The notes beneath the pieces are model-generated. The model worked only from the letters and a program-made list of their open reading frames with translations, ran no database searches and had not been told where the DNA came from. Source: Mageeibacillus sp. UBA1255 (GTDB lineage: Bacteria; Bacillota; Clostridia; UBA1212; UBA1255). From it: a DNA stretch of 7,928 nucleotides. The stretch lies in assembly GCA_002308795.1 (NCBI GenBank), contig DBVV01000015.1, forward strand, positions 1-7,928, read 5' to 3'. Shown here piece by piece: positions 1-6,921 of the stretch. A program made the translations under genes and the position numbers. Position 1 is the stretch's first letter. Every line of letters begins with the position of its first letter.

Positions 1-3
1 TTT

Positions 4-633
4 TTACGATTTTGGGAGTAGAGCCGTGGGTAAAGACGATACGGTTCTGACGCATTCGCAAAGGGCTTTTGCGATCAGTCCGGGATCGATATCGGGGACG
101 TGAATGAATCCGGCCTTAAACTGCCGGGCGTTATCTTCCGTCACGGCGTACTTCATCAGTCTGTAAAAGAGGTCGTTGCATACGAAAGTTCCGGCAGAAA
201 AAGAAAGAGACGAAGAAATGCCCAGGGCATTGACCGCGCTCACCATCTCGCGGTAAGGAAGAGTTGAAAATAGTCCGTCAGGGCCGCAGGGATCAATCTT
301 CTCCCAATCGGGACGGAAGCCGGAATTGTCCGCGATCCTGCCGCTCATGACGTTTACGGCGATCACCTCGGGAGTGATATCGCTCCTGGACGCCGCAAGA
401 CCGGTGCATATGACGCAAGAAGGTCTCACGGAGATGATCTTATCTTTCAGAAGTTCGAACGCGCCGGAAAACACGACCGGGAGCCTCAGCTTAATAACAC
501 TTATCTGTTCGCCTTTATTATTGCTGATCGTATCAGGGACAAGCGAAACGCCGTCCCAGGAAGGGTTTTTATCCATTCCTCCGAACGGCTCGAATCCGGT
601 CAATATGATTTTAGTATCGTCTCCGCATGTCAT
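4..633 (-). CDS. pcp: Pyroglutamyl-peptidase I (peptidase family C15)
   Basis: Cytosolic cysteine peptidase that removes an N-terminal pyroglutamate (5-oxoproline) from peptides. The 209 residues match the usual length of about 210-215. The signature TGFEPFGG lies at residues 12-19. The expected catalytic triad is visible: Glu89 in the ITPEVIAVNV segment, Cys152 in SAGTFVCNDLFY, and His178 in AGFIHVPDIDP. These correspond to the Glu/Cys/His positions known in Bacillus enzymes. The ATG at 633 leaves a few residues before the first beta strand; its ribosome site (GCGAGAG) is weak, but no better start is in frame. It follows the zinc-ribbon membrane protein by 36 nt and is probably the last gene of the smpB block. 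The stop (TAA, 4-6) is inside the window, so the gene is complete. The family call is secure; the role of the context is unknown. Confidence 0.96.
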   Translation of the reverse strand: MTCGDDTKIILTGFEPFGGMDKNPSWDGVSLVPDTISNNKGEQISVIKLRLPVVFSGAFELLKDKIISVRPSCVICTGLAASRSDITPEVIAVNVMSGRIADNSGFRPDWEKIDPCGPDGLFSTLPYREMVSAVNALGISSSLSFSAGTFVCNDLFYRLMKYAVTEDNARQFKAGFIHVPDIDPGLIAKALCECVRTVSSLPTALLPKS

Positions 634-669
634 AGATAATACTCTCGCCGTGATCTTTGCGCAGAAACG

Positions 670-1368
670 TCAGCACTCTTTAATCGCCGTGAAACGCCAC
701 GAAAGCTTCGTGTCCCAGACTATTCCGCTTCCGCAATACGGACAATACTTGTGCGCCGTTGTGTCGATAGCGCCTCCGCATTGCGTGCATATCATAAGCT
801 TCTTGGGAATGCCCTCCTCGGACAATTTCAGCGTCGAATCGATCTGGTACCGTTCTTCGTACTTTTTACCGTCCGCAGCATATCCCACGGTCGCGATATA
901 GGTGATCGTGGCGTATTCCGCCGTTTTCAGGTAATTCCTTATAGCGCAGTCATGAAATTCTATACCTGTCACCTCGGCCGGTTTTTCAGCGCGGGAGATC
1001 ATAGATATCAGATCGTTTTCCACTATGCTTTTTTTGAAATCATCCATTTCGCCGTAGCGGATCTTGATATACTCGTTAAGCAGAAGCGAAACGGAATTTC
1101 GGGCTTCCGGGAAATGAAAATCCGGAAAATCCTTGAGGATCTTCGGAAGATATATAGACGTTGCCCCGAAAAGAGAACGCTGAGAAGGATTCTCCGCCTC
1201 TTTCGAACCTTCTTTTATGGCGTTTCTGAGATCGCTCATCTTAATTCCGCCGAGAAGTTCGCTGCTTATCTTGGTTTTCCAGTTGCGGATGGCGCGGATA
1301 ATATTTACGACCACGAACACCCCGAACGCTGCGGCGAGAACGCCTAATATGACATATCCCCAATTCAT
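670..1368 (-). CDS. Membrane-anchored Tim44-like protein with C-terminal zinc ribbon
   Basis: Function not established. Three parts are visible in the 232 residues. Residues about 3-25 form one hydrophobic segment (VILGVLAAAFGVFVVVNII) followed by basic residues, a probable membrane anchor with the rest cytosolic. Residues about 70-190 form a soluble alpha+beta region (LPKILKDFPDFHFPEARNSV onward) resembling Tim44-like/NTF2-fold proteins of Bacillota. A four-Cys zinc ribbon follows (CTQCGG, Cys194/Cys197; CPYCGSG, Cys209/Cys212), and the protein ends in a Trp-rich tail (WRFTAIK). From memory, Clostridia have proteins with the same order: Tim44-like region, zinc ribbon, then a W-x-x-x-x-I-K end. 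The ATG overlaps the smpB TGA as ATGA, with AAGGGGG upstream, so translation is probably coupled to smpB. Its stop lies 36 nt before pcp. The membrane segment and zinc ribbon are clear; the Tim44 assignment is moderate. Confidence 0.8.
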   Translation of the reverse strand: MNWGYVILGVLAAAFGVFVVVNIIRAIRNWKTKISSELLGGIKMSDLRNAIKEGSKEAENPSQRSLFGATSIYLPKILKDFPDFHFPEARNSVSLLLNEYIKIRYGEMDDFKKSIVENDLISMISRAEKPAEVTGIEFHDCAIRNYLKTAEYATITYIATVGYAADGKKYEERYQIDSTLKLSEEGIPKKLMICTQCGGAIDTTAHKYCPYCGSGIVWDTKLSWRFTAIKEC

Positions 1369-1829
1369 TCTGCGAACGCCCCCTTCAACCTGCGGTCGAT
1401 CTCACGCTCCGTTTCGTTTTCGGCGATATCGGACCTTTTATCGTAATTTTTCTTGCCCCTCGCGACACCCAGCAGCAGTTTTACACGGCTTCCGGAAAGA
1501 TATATCTCAAGAGGAACGAGTGTAAGCCCTTTTTGCTTGACATATCCGAGGAGCCTGGTTATTTCTTTTTTGTGAAGAAGAAGCTTTCTGTCACGCATCG
1601 GTTCGCGGTTAAATATATTTCCGTGCTCGTATGGAGATATGTGCATTCCGCAGACAAACATCTCACCGTTCTTCACCTGGGCGTACGAATCCTTAAGATT
1701 AACGCCGCCCCGGCGGAGCGATTTTACTTCCGTGCCTACGAGGACTATACCGCATTCAATGGTTTCTTCTACGAAATAGTCGTGGTACGCTTTTTTGTTT
1801 GTGGAAATTACTTTTTTACCGCCTGTCAT
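1365..1829 (-). CDS. smpB: SsrA-binding protein SmpB
   Basis: Small RNA-binding protein that delivers alanyl-tmRNA to stalled ribosomes in trans-translation, leading to tagging and release of incomplete proteins. The 154 residues match the family's usual length. Visible hallmarks are NKKAYHDYFVEETIECGIVL at the N-terminus, GTEVKSLRRGGVNLKDSYA at 32-50, HISPYEHGNIFN at 63-74, and GKKNYDKR at 125-132. The last leads into the charged C-terminal tail that occupies the empty mRNA channel. It begins 8 nt after the stop of the sugar-kinase-like gene. The Shine-Dalgarno is poor (GGATG about 11 nt upstream), which suggests translation follows from the upstream gene. Its TGA overlaps the next ATG. The tmRNA gene (ssrA), often close to smpB, is not in this window. 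The ATG at 1829 is the natural start because the coding match begins within a few residues of it. Confidence 0.97.
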   Translation of the reverse strand: MTGGKKVISTNKKAYHDYFVEETIECGIVLVGTEVKSLRRGGVNLKDSYAQVKNGEMFVCGMHISPYEHGNIFNREPMRDRKLLLHKKEITRLLGYVKQKGLTLVPLEIYLSGSRVKLLLGVARGKKNYDKRSDIAENETEREIDRRLKGAFAE

Positions 1830-1837
1830 GGCTTATA

Positions 1838-2944
1838 TCATCCGGCGGTTATGCCGAAATAATCCTCCATATCTTTTATCAGTTTGAACTGAGTGCGGGC
1901 GCGGTCAAGGTTATGCCCCGGCCTCGAGATCGAGAAATAATTGTCCCCGTCGATGTGATCGCCCAGGAACCGCATTCCGCATTCGTACGTCATTAAAATT
2001 GCAGAGAACGGAAGCAGCTCCTTCTCTTTCACGGTGAGTATTGACCCGACTTCCGACATATACCCCTTCTTATACGCGTCGTACAGCTCCGGGACGAAAT
2101 ATACTTTAGAAAGATCGCGCTCATCTTCCTCCGCGGAGCTTGCGCCGAACCTTATGCTGTCGCCGAAATCGTACAGCGCGGAGCCGGGCATTACCGTGTC
2201 AAGGTCGATCAGGCAGAGCACGTCTCCCGTTTTATCATCCATCAGCACGTTATTGAATTTCGTATCGTTATGTGTCACGCGTACAGGCACTTCGCCTGCG
2301 TCAATAGCTTTTAGTACCTTTCCTGCGTACCCCGTGCGGTCAAGCACGAATCTGACCTCTTCTTCGCATTCCCTGCGTCTGCCCAGCGGATCGGCCTCGA
2401 TTATTTTTTCGAAATCTTTCACGCGCGACAGCGTATTGTGGAAATTCGGTATCGTCTCGCAAAGCTCGCCCGCAGGGAAATCCGCAAGCAGCTTCTGAAA
2501 TCTTCCCAGTGCCACTCCGGCTTTCTCGAAATCCTCCGGGCATCTCACCTGCTCGTACGACCTGCAGTCATCAAGGAAGCAGTACGCTCTCCATCGCTCG
2601 CCTTCTTTATCCGTGACAAGATACGACCCGTTTCTTGCCTTTATAAAGCGGATCGTCGCGCGTTCCGGATCACCGCCTGCCAGTGCCGTTTTCGCCCTGA
2701 TATGGTCGGTGACTCTGACGACGTTGTTCATAAGTTCTTCTGGCATCCTGAAGACCCGTGTATTGATCCTCTGAAAAACGTATTTTTTATATGCGTCCGA
2801 ATCGCGGAACGTGACCAGAAAAGTCCTGTTGATGTGACCGTTTCCGAGTCGTTTCACCTTAGTTATGTAACCGTCCGTTTCAAATCCGTCCGCAACTTCG
2901 ACAGGAAGCAGCTCATCTAGTACTTTATTCAGATTATCTTCCAT
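1838..2944 (-). CDS. Phosphotransferase-family sugar kinase, N-acetylhexosamine 1-kinase-like
   Basis: Protein-kinase-like phosphotransferase (APH superfamily), 368 residues from the chosen start. The closest characterised type I recognise is bifidobacterial NahK (about 360 aa), which phosphorylates GlcNAc/GalNAc at C1 for salvage into UDP-sugars. A nucleotide-binding loop GNGHINRTF lies at 34-42. The catalytic loop THNDTKFNNVL spans 224-234, with His225, Asp227 and Asn231/232. The metal-binding IDLDTVMPG spans 246-254. The downstream YDFGDSIRFGASSAEEDE segment is typical of the NahK branch. ATG at 2944 is chosen over an in-frame TTG at 2962 because AAAGGA sits 7 nt upstream of the ATG and would lie inside the TTG version. 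No lacto-N-biose phosphorylase, epimerase or uridylyltransferase is adjacent, so the substrate is unproven. It leads the block with smpB, 8 nt apart. The family is sure; the exact substrate is not. Confidence 0.85.
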   Translation of the reverse strand: MEDNLNKVLDELLPVEVADGFETDGYITKVKRLGNGHINRTFLVTFRDSDAYKKYVFQRINTRVFRMPEELMNNVVRVTDHIRAKTALAGGDPERATIRFIKARNGSYLVTDKEGERWRAYCFLDDCRSYEQVRCPEDFEKAGVALGRFQKLLADFPAGELCETIPNFHNTLSRVKDFEKIIEADPLGRRRECEEEVRFVLDRTGYAGKVLKAIDAGEVPVRVTHNDTKFNNVLMDDKTGDVLCLIDLDTVMPGSALYDFGDSIRFGASSAEEDERDLSKVYFVPELYDAYKKGYMSEVGSILTVKEKELLPFSAILMTYECGMRFLGDHIDGDNYFSISRPGHNLDRARTQFKLIKDMEDYFGITAG

Positions 2945-2951
2945 TGATCGG

Positions 2952-2957
2952 TCCTTT
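2952..2957 (-). promoter_or_regulatory. Ribosome binding site deciding the kinase start
   Basis: AAAGGA lies on the minus strand 7 nt upstream of the ATG at 2944. It falls between the alternative TTG (2962) and this ATG. It therefore selects the ATG and shortens the protein by six residues relative to the longest open frame. Confidence 0.75.
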
Positions 2958-2972
2958 CGCAAACTATAACAG

Positions 2973-3002
2973 TTTATATGAAAAAGCGTAGGGCGCTGTT
3001 AA
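2973..3002 (-). promoter_or_regulatory. Candidate sigma-A promoter for the kinase-smpB block
   Basis: On the minus strand, TTAACA (3002-2997; five of six -35 consensus bases) is followed by an 18-bp spacer and TATAAA (2978-2973; five of six -10 bases). Transcription would start near 2966, giving a leader of about 20 nt that carries the kinase ribosome site. The -35 overlaps the darA stop codon. A short inverted repeat, AAACT-GTTAT-AGTTT (2975-2961), sits over the predicted start and could be an operator or chance. If real, this promoter separates kinase-smpB-pcp from the polyphosphate/ABC block. Confidence 0.42.
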
Positions 3003-3325
3003 AGCTTCCCGTATTCGCTGACGTCGAGCACGAAATACGTTGCCCCGCCGACGACAACGTTTTTAGGTGTGTTCTGAGGTCCGTTGATCCTTCCGAAAGC
3101 GTCAGTGGAAGGCATAGATTTGGTGCGGGTGGAACAATATTGACCCAGTATCTGCTTAAGCGCGTCTATACGGTCATCTTCCGTACCGATCAGGAGCGTG
3201 GTGTTCCCGACCATAAGAAAGCCGCCCGTCGTCGAAAGCTTAGTTACAAAAAAGCCGTCTTTCGTAAGAGCGGATGACACGATCGCGCTGTCGTCGTTGT
3301 TAACTATCGCAAGTACAAGTTTCAT
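2999..3325 (-). CDS. darA: Cyclic-di-AMP receptor, DarA/PstA (PII-like) family
   Basis: Small cytosolic PII-like protein that in Bacillota forms trimers and binds c-di-AMP at subunit interfaces; its downstream target is not known in general. The 108 residues match the family length (about 109). The start MKLVLAIVNNDDS resembles Bacillus YaaQ. The ligand loop TTGGFLMVGNTTLLIG (32-47) keeps Thr28, Gly35, Phe36, Leu37, Asn41 and Gly47. The C-terminal strand VVVGGATYFVL spans 90-100. Position 26, an Arg in the Bacillus protein as I remember it, is Phe here, which may change ligand contacts. AAAGGA lies 12 nt before the ATG, somewhat far. An ATG 7 nt upstream is out of frame, and in-frame TGA blocks extension. 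In Bacillus the gene sits near tmk and holB; here it follows a DUF1854 gene by 30 nt, an unusual setting. The family call is strong. Confidence 0.93.
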   Translation of the reverse strand: MKLVLAIVNNDDSAIVSSALTKDGFFVTKLSTTGGFLMVGNTTLLIGTEDDRIDALKQILGQYCSTRTKSMPSTDAFGRINGPQNTPKNVVVGGATYFVLDVSEYGKL

Positions 3326-3355
3326 TTTTCATATCAATCCTTTCAGGTATTATTA

Positions 3356-3844
3356 TCAGATATCTGTATTCAGCAGCCTCAGGCTGTCTTTATCGAGCTC
3401 CCGGTAATCGACTATCTCGTAGCGGTTATCGTTCGAATCCCGCACCAGTATTCGTCCGTCGTAAAGCTGCTTTATATCGGCGTTTCTGTTGCGTATTCTC
3501 AGCTGCTGAACTCCGCGGTCCGTCTTTACGGTCCATTTAAGCACACCGTATTTTTCCGTGCGATCGATAAGAGCAGTTATTTTCGGTATCAGGTAATACT
3601 CACGCAGGCAGTCGAGGATGACTTCTTTTGATTCCGGTGACAGAGTCTCCACGTCACGTATTATAGCATGTTCCTTACCCTCCGAGTCAAGCAGGGTTAT
3701 ATATTTCATCCTGCCGCTCACCGGGAAAAGGCGTCTGGGCTCCAGATCTTCCACGGTCTCGCCGCTGTACAGTTCCATATCCACCAGGCAGATATCCTTT
3801 CGCGTAAACCTGGCCATATTTCCGTCAACATAAAACCTTGCCAT
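3356..3844 (-). CDS. DUF1854 protein, partner of the upstream ABC exporter
   Basis: Function unknown. The 162 residues are soluble, with no signal peptide or membrane segment. The pattern fits DUF1854: RRLFPVSGRMKYITLLDSEG at 37-56, a central ...LREYYLIPKITALID..., then LKWTVKTDRGVQQLRIRNRN and DGRILVRDSNDNRYEIVDY, ending with LDKDSLRLL. From memory, DUF1854 proteins are encoded beside ABC exporters, and in Burkholderia-type bacteria both are named as cyanophycin-metabolism-associated; no cyanophycin synthetase is seen here. The ribosome site is an excellent AGGAGGTG 5 nt before the ATG, and it overlaps the ABC exporter's TAG, so the two are almost certainly co-translated and likely work together. 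A cytosolic regulatory or cargo-handling subunit is the inference. The gene is complete and ends 30 nt before darA. Confidence 0.85.
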   Translation of the reverse strand: MARFYVDGNMARFTRKDICLVDMELYSGETVEDLEPRRLFPVSGRMKYITLLDSEGKEHAIIRDVETLSPESKEVILDCLREYYLIPKITALIDRTEKYGVLKWTVKTDRGVQQLRIRNRNADIKQLYDGRILVRDSNDNRYEIVDYRELDKDSLRLLNTDI

Positions 3845-3855
3845 ATTTACACCTC

Positions 3856-6114
3856 CTACTCGAAATTTTCTTCCTGTTTGCTCTTTGCGAGCTGGTCCGC
3901 CATAGTCTGTATCTGAACGAGTTTGTAATACTTGCCCTTGAGCTCCATAAGCGCCTCGGGAGTATCGTTCTCTATGATCCGGCCCTGATCCACCACGATA
4001 ATGCGGTTTGCTTTACGGAGCGTCGAAAGCCTGTGTGCGATCATTAGCGTAGTTCTTCCGCTGATCAGCCGCTCTATAGCTTCCTGGATCAGGTGCTCGG
4101 TCTCGGAGTCAACGGCCGCCGTAGCTTCGTCGAATATCAGCAGCGACGGGTTTTTAAGCACGGCTCTGGCGATCGACACTCGCTGTCTTTCTCCGCCTGA
4201 CAATCCTACTCCGCGCTCGCCCAGCATCGTGTCGTAGCCGTCGGGCTGGCGGGCAATAAATTCGTGCGCGTTGGCGATCTCCGCTGCGTGTATGACTTCC
4301 TCCACGTGCGCGTCCGGTTTTCCGTAGGCAATATTATTATACACCGTGTCGCTGAACATCATAGGATCCTGCTGCACGTAACCGATCTGGGAGCGGAAAT
4401 ACTGAAGATCGATGTCTTTGATATTGACGCCGTCCACCAGTATATCTCCTTCGTAATTGTCGTAAAACCTCATCAGCAGATTCACGAGCGTGGATTTTCC
4501 GGAACCCGTTGTCCCTACGATACCCACGATCTCGCCGGGCTGGATCGTTATATTTACGTCGGAAAGAACTTTTTTGGTGCGGTCGAATGAGAAGTTTAAG
4601 TTCCTGAATTCGATCTTTCCCTTGATAGGCGGGCAATTTCCTTTTGCTTCGTCCGGTTCGTCTTCGGCGTCGAGGATATCGAAAATTCTTTCCGCCGAGG
4701 ACAATGCCTGCTGGTACGAGTCGCTCAGGTATGCGAAGAAGTTTACAGGGCCGTAGAACATCGAAGCGTAGCTGAGGAACGATACGAGCAGACCTGTAGT
4801 AAGGCCGCCCGTGCCGCTGATGACCCAGTTACCGCCCACGCTCCATATGAGCAGCGAGCCGCACGTAACGCAGAAAGAAACGATATGCGGGAATACGGTC
4901 GCGATCTTTGCCGCGGATACGTCGGTGTTCAGCCATTCCTGGTTGTAACTTTTGAATTTATTGACCGTGCGCTCTTCTCCGGCAAATGATTTCGTCACGC
5001 GAATATTCGGGATCGAATCCGCCAGCACCGAAACAACGCCTGCCCAGCGCCGCCAGATCCTCCTGTAGAAAGGCATGATCTTGCGCCGGAATATCTTAGC
5101 CCCCACGACTACGAGCGGGACCGGTATCAGCGACAGCAGCGTGAGCCTCCAGTTAAGCACGAGCATTATGACGATTATGCCTACTCCTAAGAAGAACTGC
5201 ACGACCACTTCCTGCGATATTCGGAGCATGAACGCCTGAAGCGTGTTGGTATCGCCCGATATGCGGTTTATGACCGAACCCGTCGACGTTTTATCGTAGA
5301 AACCCATCGGAAGGCTCTGAGCCTTTTTGTAAACGTCATTCCGAAGGGATAGCACGATACGGTCGCCGCTGCATCTCAAAAGGTAGCCACGAAGAGCACC
5401 TATAAGATGCTGGAAGATGTACGTGCCAAAAAGAGCGAGCACGATCCAGCCCAGAGCGCTCCTGTTCTTATCCGGAAGGACCTGATCGACCAGTTTTCCG
5501 GTCATGTAAGGAGGCGCGAGCGCGACAGCCGTTGTCATCGCCGAAAGCAGCAGGCACAGGATAAGTGTTTTTACCTCCGGCCTGATATATTTAACGAGCT
5601 TTTTAGCGATCTTTCCCTTTGACTGGCAGTTTATGCATTCTGCACCGGGGTGAAGCAGAGTCCTTCCGCATTTCGGACATATGTTCATCATTTTTTCATA
5701 CGTGGCCGTTACTACGTCGTACTCGCTTTCCAGCGCTTTCCCGGCGGCAATATTTTCAATAAACGCCGCGGTCATATCCGCCAGTGTGGCAACGGAATAC
5801 GTGAATCTGAATACGTCTTCGTGAGAGCCGTCAACGAAATTAACGCGCAGCCTGGCATTGCCGTACATACGCTTTACTTTAGCGTTGGCAACGTCAGAAT
5901 GCGCGTATTTTTTAAGCGGTTCATCGCGCTCCGGGTCATATACCATAAACCCTTTGCCGGTGACACCGATAGCCGTTTCTACGTATCTGGCTTTCAGTGA
6001 AAGATCTCCAACAACAACAAACAGCAACTGCTCGTCAGGCTGAATGCATTCGTTAAAGGCGTCCATTATAACTCCCGGAACGTCCTTGTTCGTCAGCAAC
6101 GATTTCACTTCCAT
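3856..6114 (-). CDS. ABC exporter (TMD-NBD half-transporter) with N-terminal PH-like region and zinc ribbon
   Basis: ATP-driven membrane exporter that should work as a dimer. At 752 residues it is about 150 longer than a usual half-transporter because of an N-terminal extension. Residues about 20-125 resemble a bacterial PH-like (YokE-type) domain, with ...IGVTGKGFMVYDPERD... as the core. Cys146/Cys149 (CPKCG) and Cys160/Cys163 (CINC) form a zinc ribbon. Residues about 170-480 are the type IV exporter membrane domain with about six helices. The ATPase domain is intact: Walker A GTTGSGKST (534-542), Q-loop Gln582, signature LSGGERQ (638-644), Walker B LLIFDE (658-663) with catalytic Glu663, and switch His694. 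The A-loop aromatic is Phe rather than Tyr. CGGAGG precedes the ATG. The cargo is not identifiable from the sequence; lipid, peptide or polymer are all possible. It is tightly linked to DUF1854 downstream and the polyphosphate genes upstream. Confidence 0.92.
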   Translation of the reverse strand: MEVKSLLTNKDVPGVIMDAFNECIQPDEQLLFVVVGDLSLKARYVETAIGVTGKGFMVYDPERDEPLKKYAHSDVANAKVKRMYGNARLRVNFVDGSHEDVFRFTYSVATLADMTAAFIENIAAGKALESEYDVVTATYEKMMNICPKCGRTLLHPGAECINCQSKGKIAKKLVKYIRPEVKTLILCLLLSAMTTAVALAPPYMTGKLVDQVLPDKNRSALGWIVLALFGTYIFQHLIGALRGYLLRCSGDRIVLSLRNDVYKKAQSLPMGFYDKTSTGSVINRISGDTNTLQAFMLRISQEVVVQFFLGVGIIVIMLVLNWRLTLLSLIPVPLVVVGAKIFRRKIMPFYRRIWRRWAGVVSVLADSIPNIRVTKSFAGEERTVNKFKSYNQEWLNTDVSAAKIATVFPHIVSFCVTCGSLLIWSVGGNWVISGTGGLTTGLLVSFLSYASMFYGPVNFFAYLSDSYQQALSSAERIFDILDAEDEPDEAKGNCPPIKGKIEFRNLNFSFDRTKKVLSDVNITIQPGEIVGIVGTTGSGKSTLVNLLMRFYDNYEGDILVDGVNIKDIDLQYFRSQIGYVQQDPMMFSDTVYNNIAYGKPDAHVEEVIHAAEIANAHEFIARQPDGYDTMLGERGVGLSGGERQRVSIARAVLKNPSLLIFDEATAAVDSETEHLIQEAIERLISGRTTLMIAHRLSTLRKANRIIVVDQGRIIENDTPEALMELKGKYYKLVQIQTMADQLAKSKQEENFE

Positions 6115-6175
6115 ATCGTTTTACCTCCGATTGAAACAGAAAATCTGCCTTATTTAGTATTCTGTTTTATTTTGT

Positions 6176-6194
6176 TTGAGATTTGTTATCTCAA
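6176..6194. repeat. Small perfect hairpin in the DUF4956-ABC gap
   Basis: TTGAGAT and ATCTCAA form a 7-bp perfect stem around a 5-nt loop, 3 nt after the DUF4956 stop. No U-tract follows on the minus strand, so it is not a standard terminator. It may be a processing or mRNA-stability element, or may only slow RNA polymerase. The TTGAGA arm could also serve as a -35 with AATAAA (four of six) 17 bp on at 6171-6166, a weak internal promoter candidate. The rest of the 83-bp gap (6115-6197) is AT-rich and holds the ABC gene's ribosome site. Confidence 0.4.
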
Positions 6195-6197
6195 TTA

Positions 6198-6896
6198 TTA
6201 TTGCTGAGTGACCGGGCGGTATTGAGAAAGCATTATCTTGAAGTTACCGTTAAGAACGCGGAGTTCATCAAGCAGCGCCTTCGTATCCGTCGAGTCTTTA
6301 AGCTGAACGTGGTACACCAGTTCGGTGATCGTTCCGCCTCCGACGATACCTACCGAATCAAGTACGTATCCTTCGGTATACTTTTTAAGCGTCTCTTCAA
6401 ACAGCCCGTCGTAGTTGATGCTCTCGGGAACGTCCACGACAAGCGTTTTCCTCGAAACGAGGCCTTTGCTCTTCGATTTGATCATTCCGTACACTACCAT
6501 GAACGCGCACGTAAGCAGCACGAAGATCAGTGCGGGAAGATACAGTCCGACGCCGGCAATGAATCCCGCGCCCATCCCGAAGAAGATGTATACCAGGCTT
6601 CTTGGTCCGATCAGCACGCTTCTGTAGCGGACAATGGCGAGAGCGCCGGCGAGGCTGAATGCCCGTGCGATGCTGGTCCCTATTACCGAGAGCAGAAGCG
6701 CCACGACAACAGGCACAATAATTACGACGAGCCCGATCTCTTCGTCAAACATAAATGCTTTACAGGTGAGCTTATACGTGAAGTATATGATCACTCCGAG
6801 TATTGCCGCGACAATTACAGCCGCGACGGTGTTGATGATGTTCGCTCCGGAGTTGATCTCCAGCATTCCTTCAAAAAATTGTTTTAATGTTTCCAT
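6198..6896 (-). CDS. DUF4956 integral membrane protein, partner of the polyphosphate polymerase
   Basis: Membrane protein of unknown biochemical role, 232 residues. Four hydrophobic segments are seen at about 20-41, 54-74, 100-116 and 118-137. A cytosolic C-terminal domain of about 95 residues follows, starting at the basic MIKSKSKG. The hallmark of the family is the conserved loop SLAGALAIVRYRS (81-93), then a GPRSLVYIFFG segment. DUF4956 genes are known to neighbour VTC-domain polyphosphate polymerase genes and sometimes CotH genes; here it follows the polymerase by 25 nt. An AGGAG site lies about 8 nt before the ATG. A channel or membrane anchor for the polymer is plausible by analogy with the membrane subunits of the yeast VTC complex, but that is inference. 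No CotH homolog is in the window. Confidence 0.87.
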   Translation of the reverse strand: METLKQFFEGMLEINSGANIINTVAAVIVAAILGVIIYFTYKLTCKAFMFDEEIGLVVIIVPVVVALLLSVIGTSIARAFSLAGALAIVRYRSVLIGPRSLVYIFFGMGAGFIAGVGLYLPALIFVLLTCAFMVVYGMIKSKSKGLVSRKTLVVDVPESINYDGLFEETLKKYTEGYVLDSVGIVGGGTITELVYHVQLKDSTDTKALLDELRVLNGNFKIMLSQYRPVTQQ

Positions 6897-6921
6897 ACCA
6901 TCTTCTCCTGCTTTTTACGGA

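Noticed and set aside
326..901. Long plus-strand open frame opposite pcp and the zinc-ribbon gene.
   Set aside because: It spans two well-supported minus-strand genes, has no recognisable domain and low-complexity Ser/Leu composition; an antisense shadow.
1369..1829. Search for a tmRNA (ssrA) gene near smpB.
   Set aside because: The flanks of smpB are fully occupied by coding genes and no tRNA-like acceptor with TTC-arm was seen.
2945..2962. TTG-initiated, six-residue-longer kinase.
   Set aside because: The ribosome site AAAGGA would lie inside this extension and is ideally spaced for the ATG at 2944.
2981..2997. AGCG-CCCTA-CGCT followed by T residues on the minus strand after darA, terminator-like.
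   Set aside because: The stem has only 4 bp and the T-run is short; too weak to call a terminator.
3356..6114. Cyanophycin system, because DUF1854/ABC pairs are named that way in proteobacteria.
   Set aside because: No cyanophycin synthetase or cyanophycinase is in the window, so the polymer cannot be assigned; only the pair is called.
6147..6166. Inverted repeat-like AGAA/TTCT pairs in the DUF4956-ABC gap, with a longer loop.
   Set aside because: AT-rich, large loop and no U-tract; likely chance in a low-complexity gap.
6183..6887. Plus-strand open frame of 234 residues opposite the DUF4956 gene.
   Set aside because: It mirrors a confident membrane protein; its His/Asp/Arg-rich composition is what antisense of hydrophobic codons gives.
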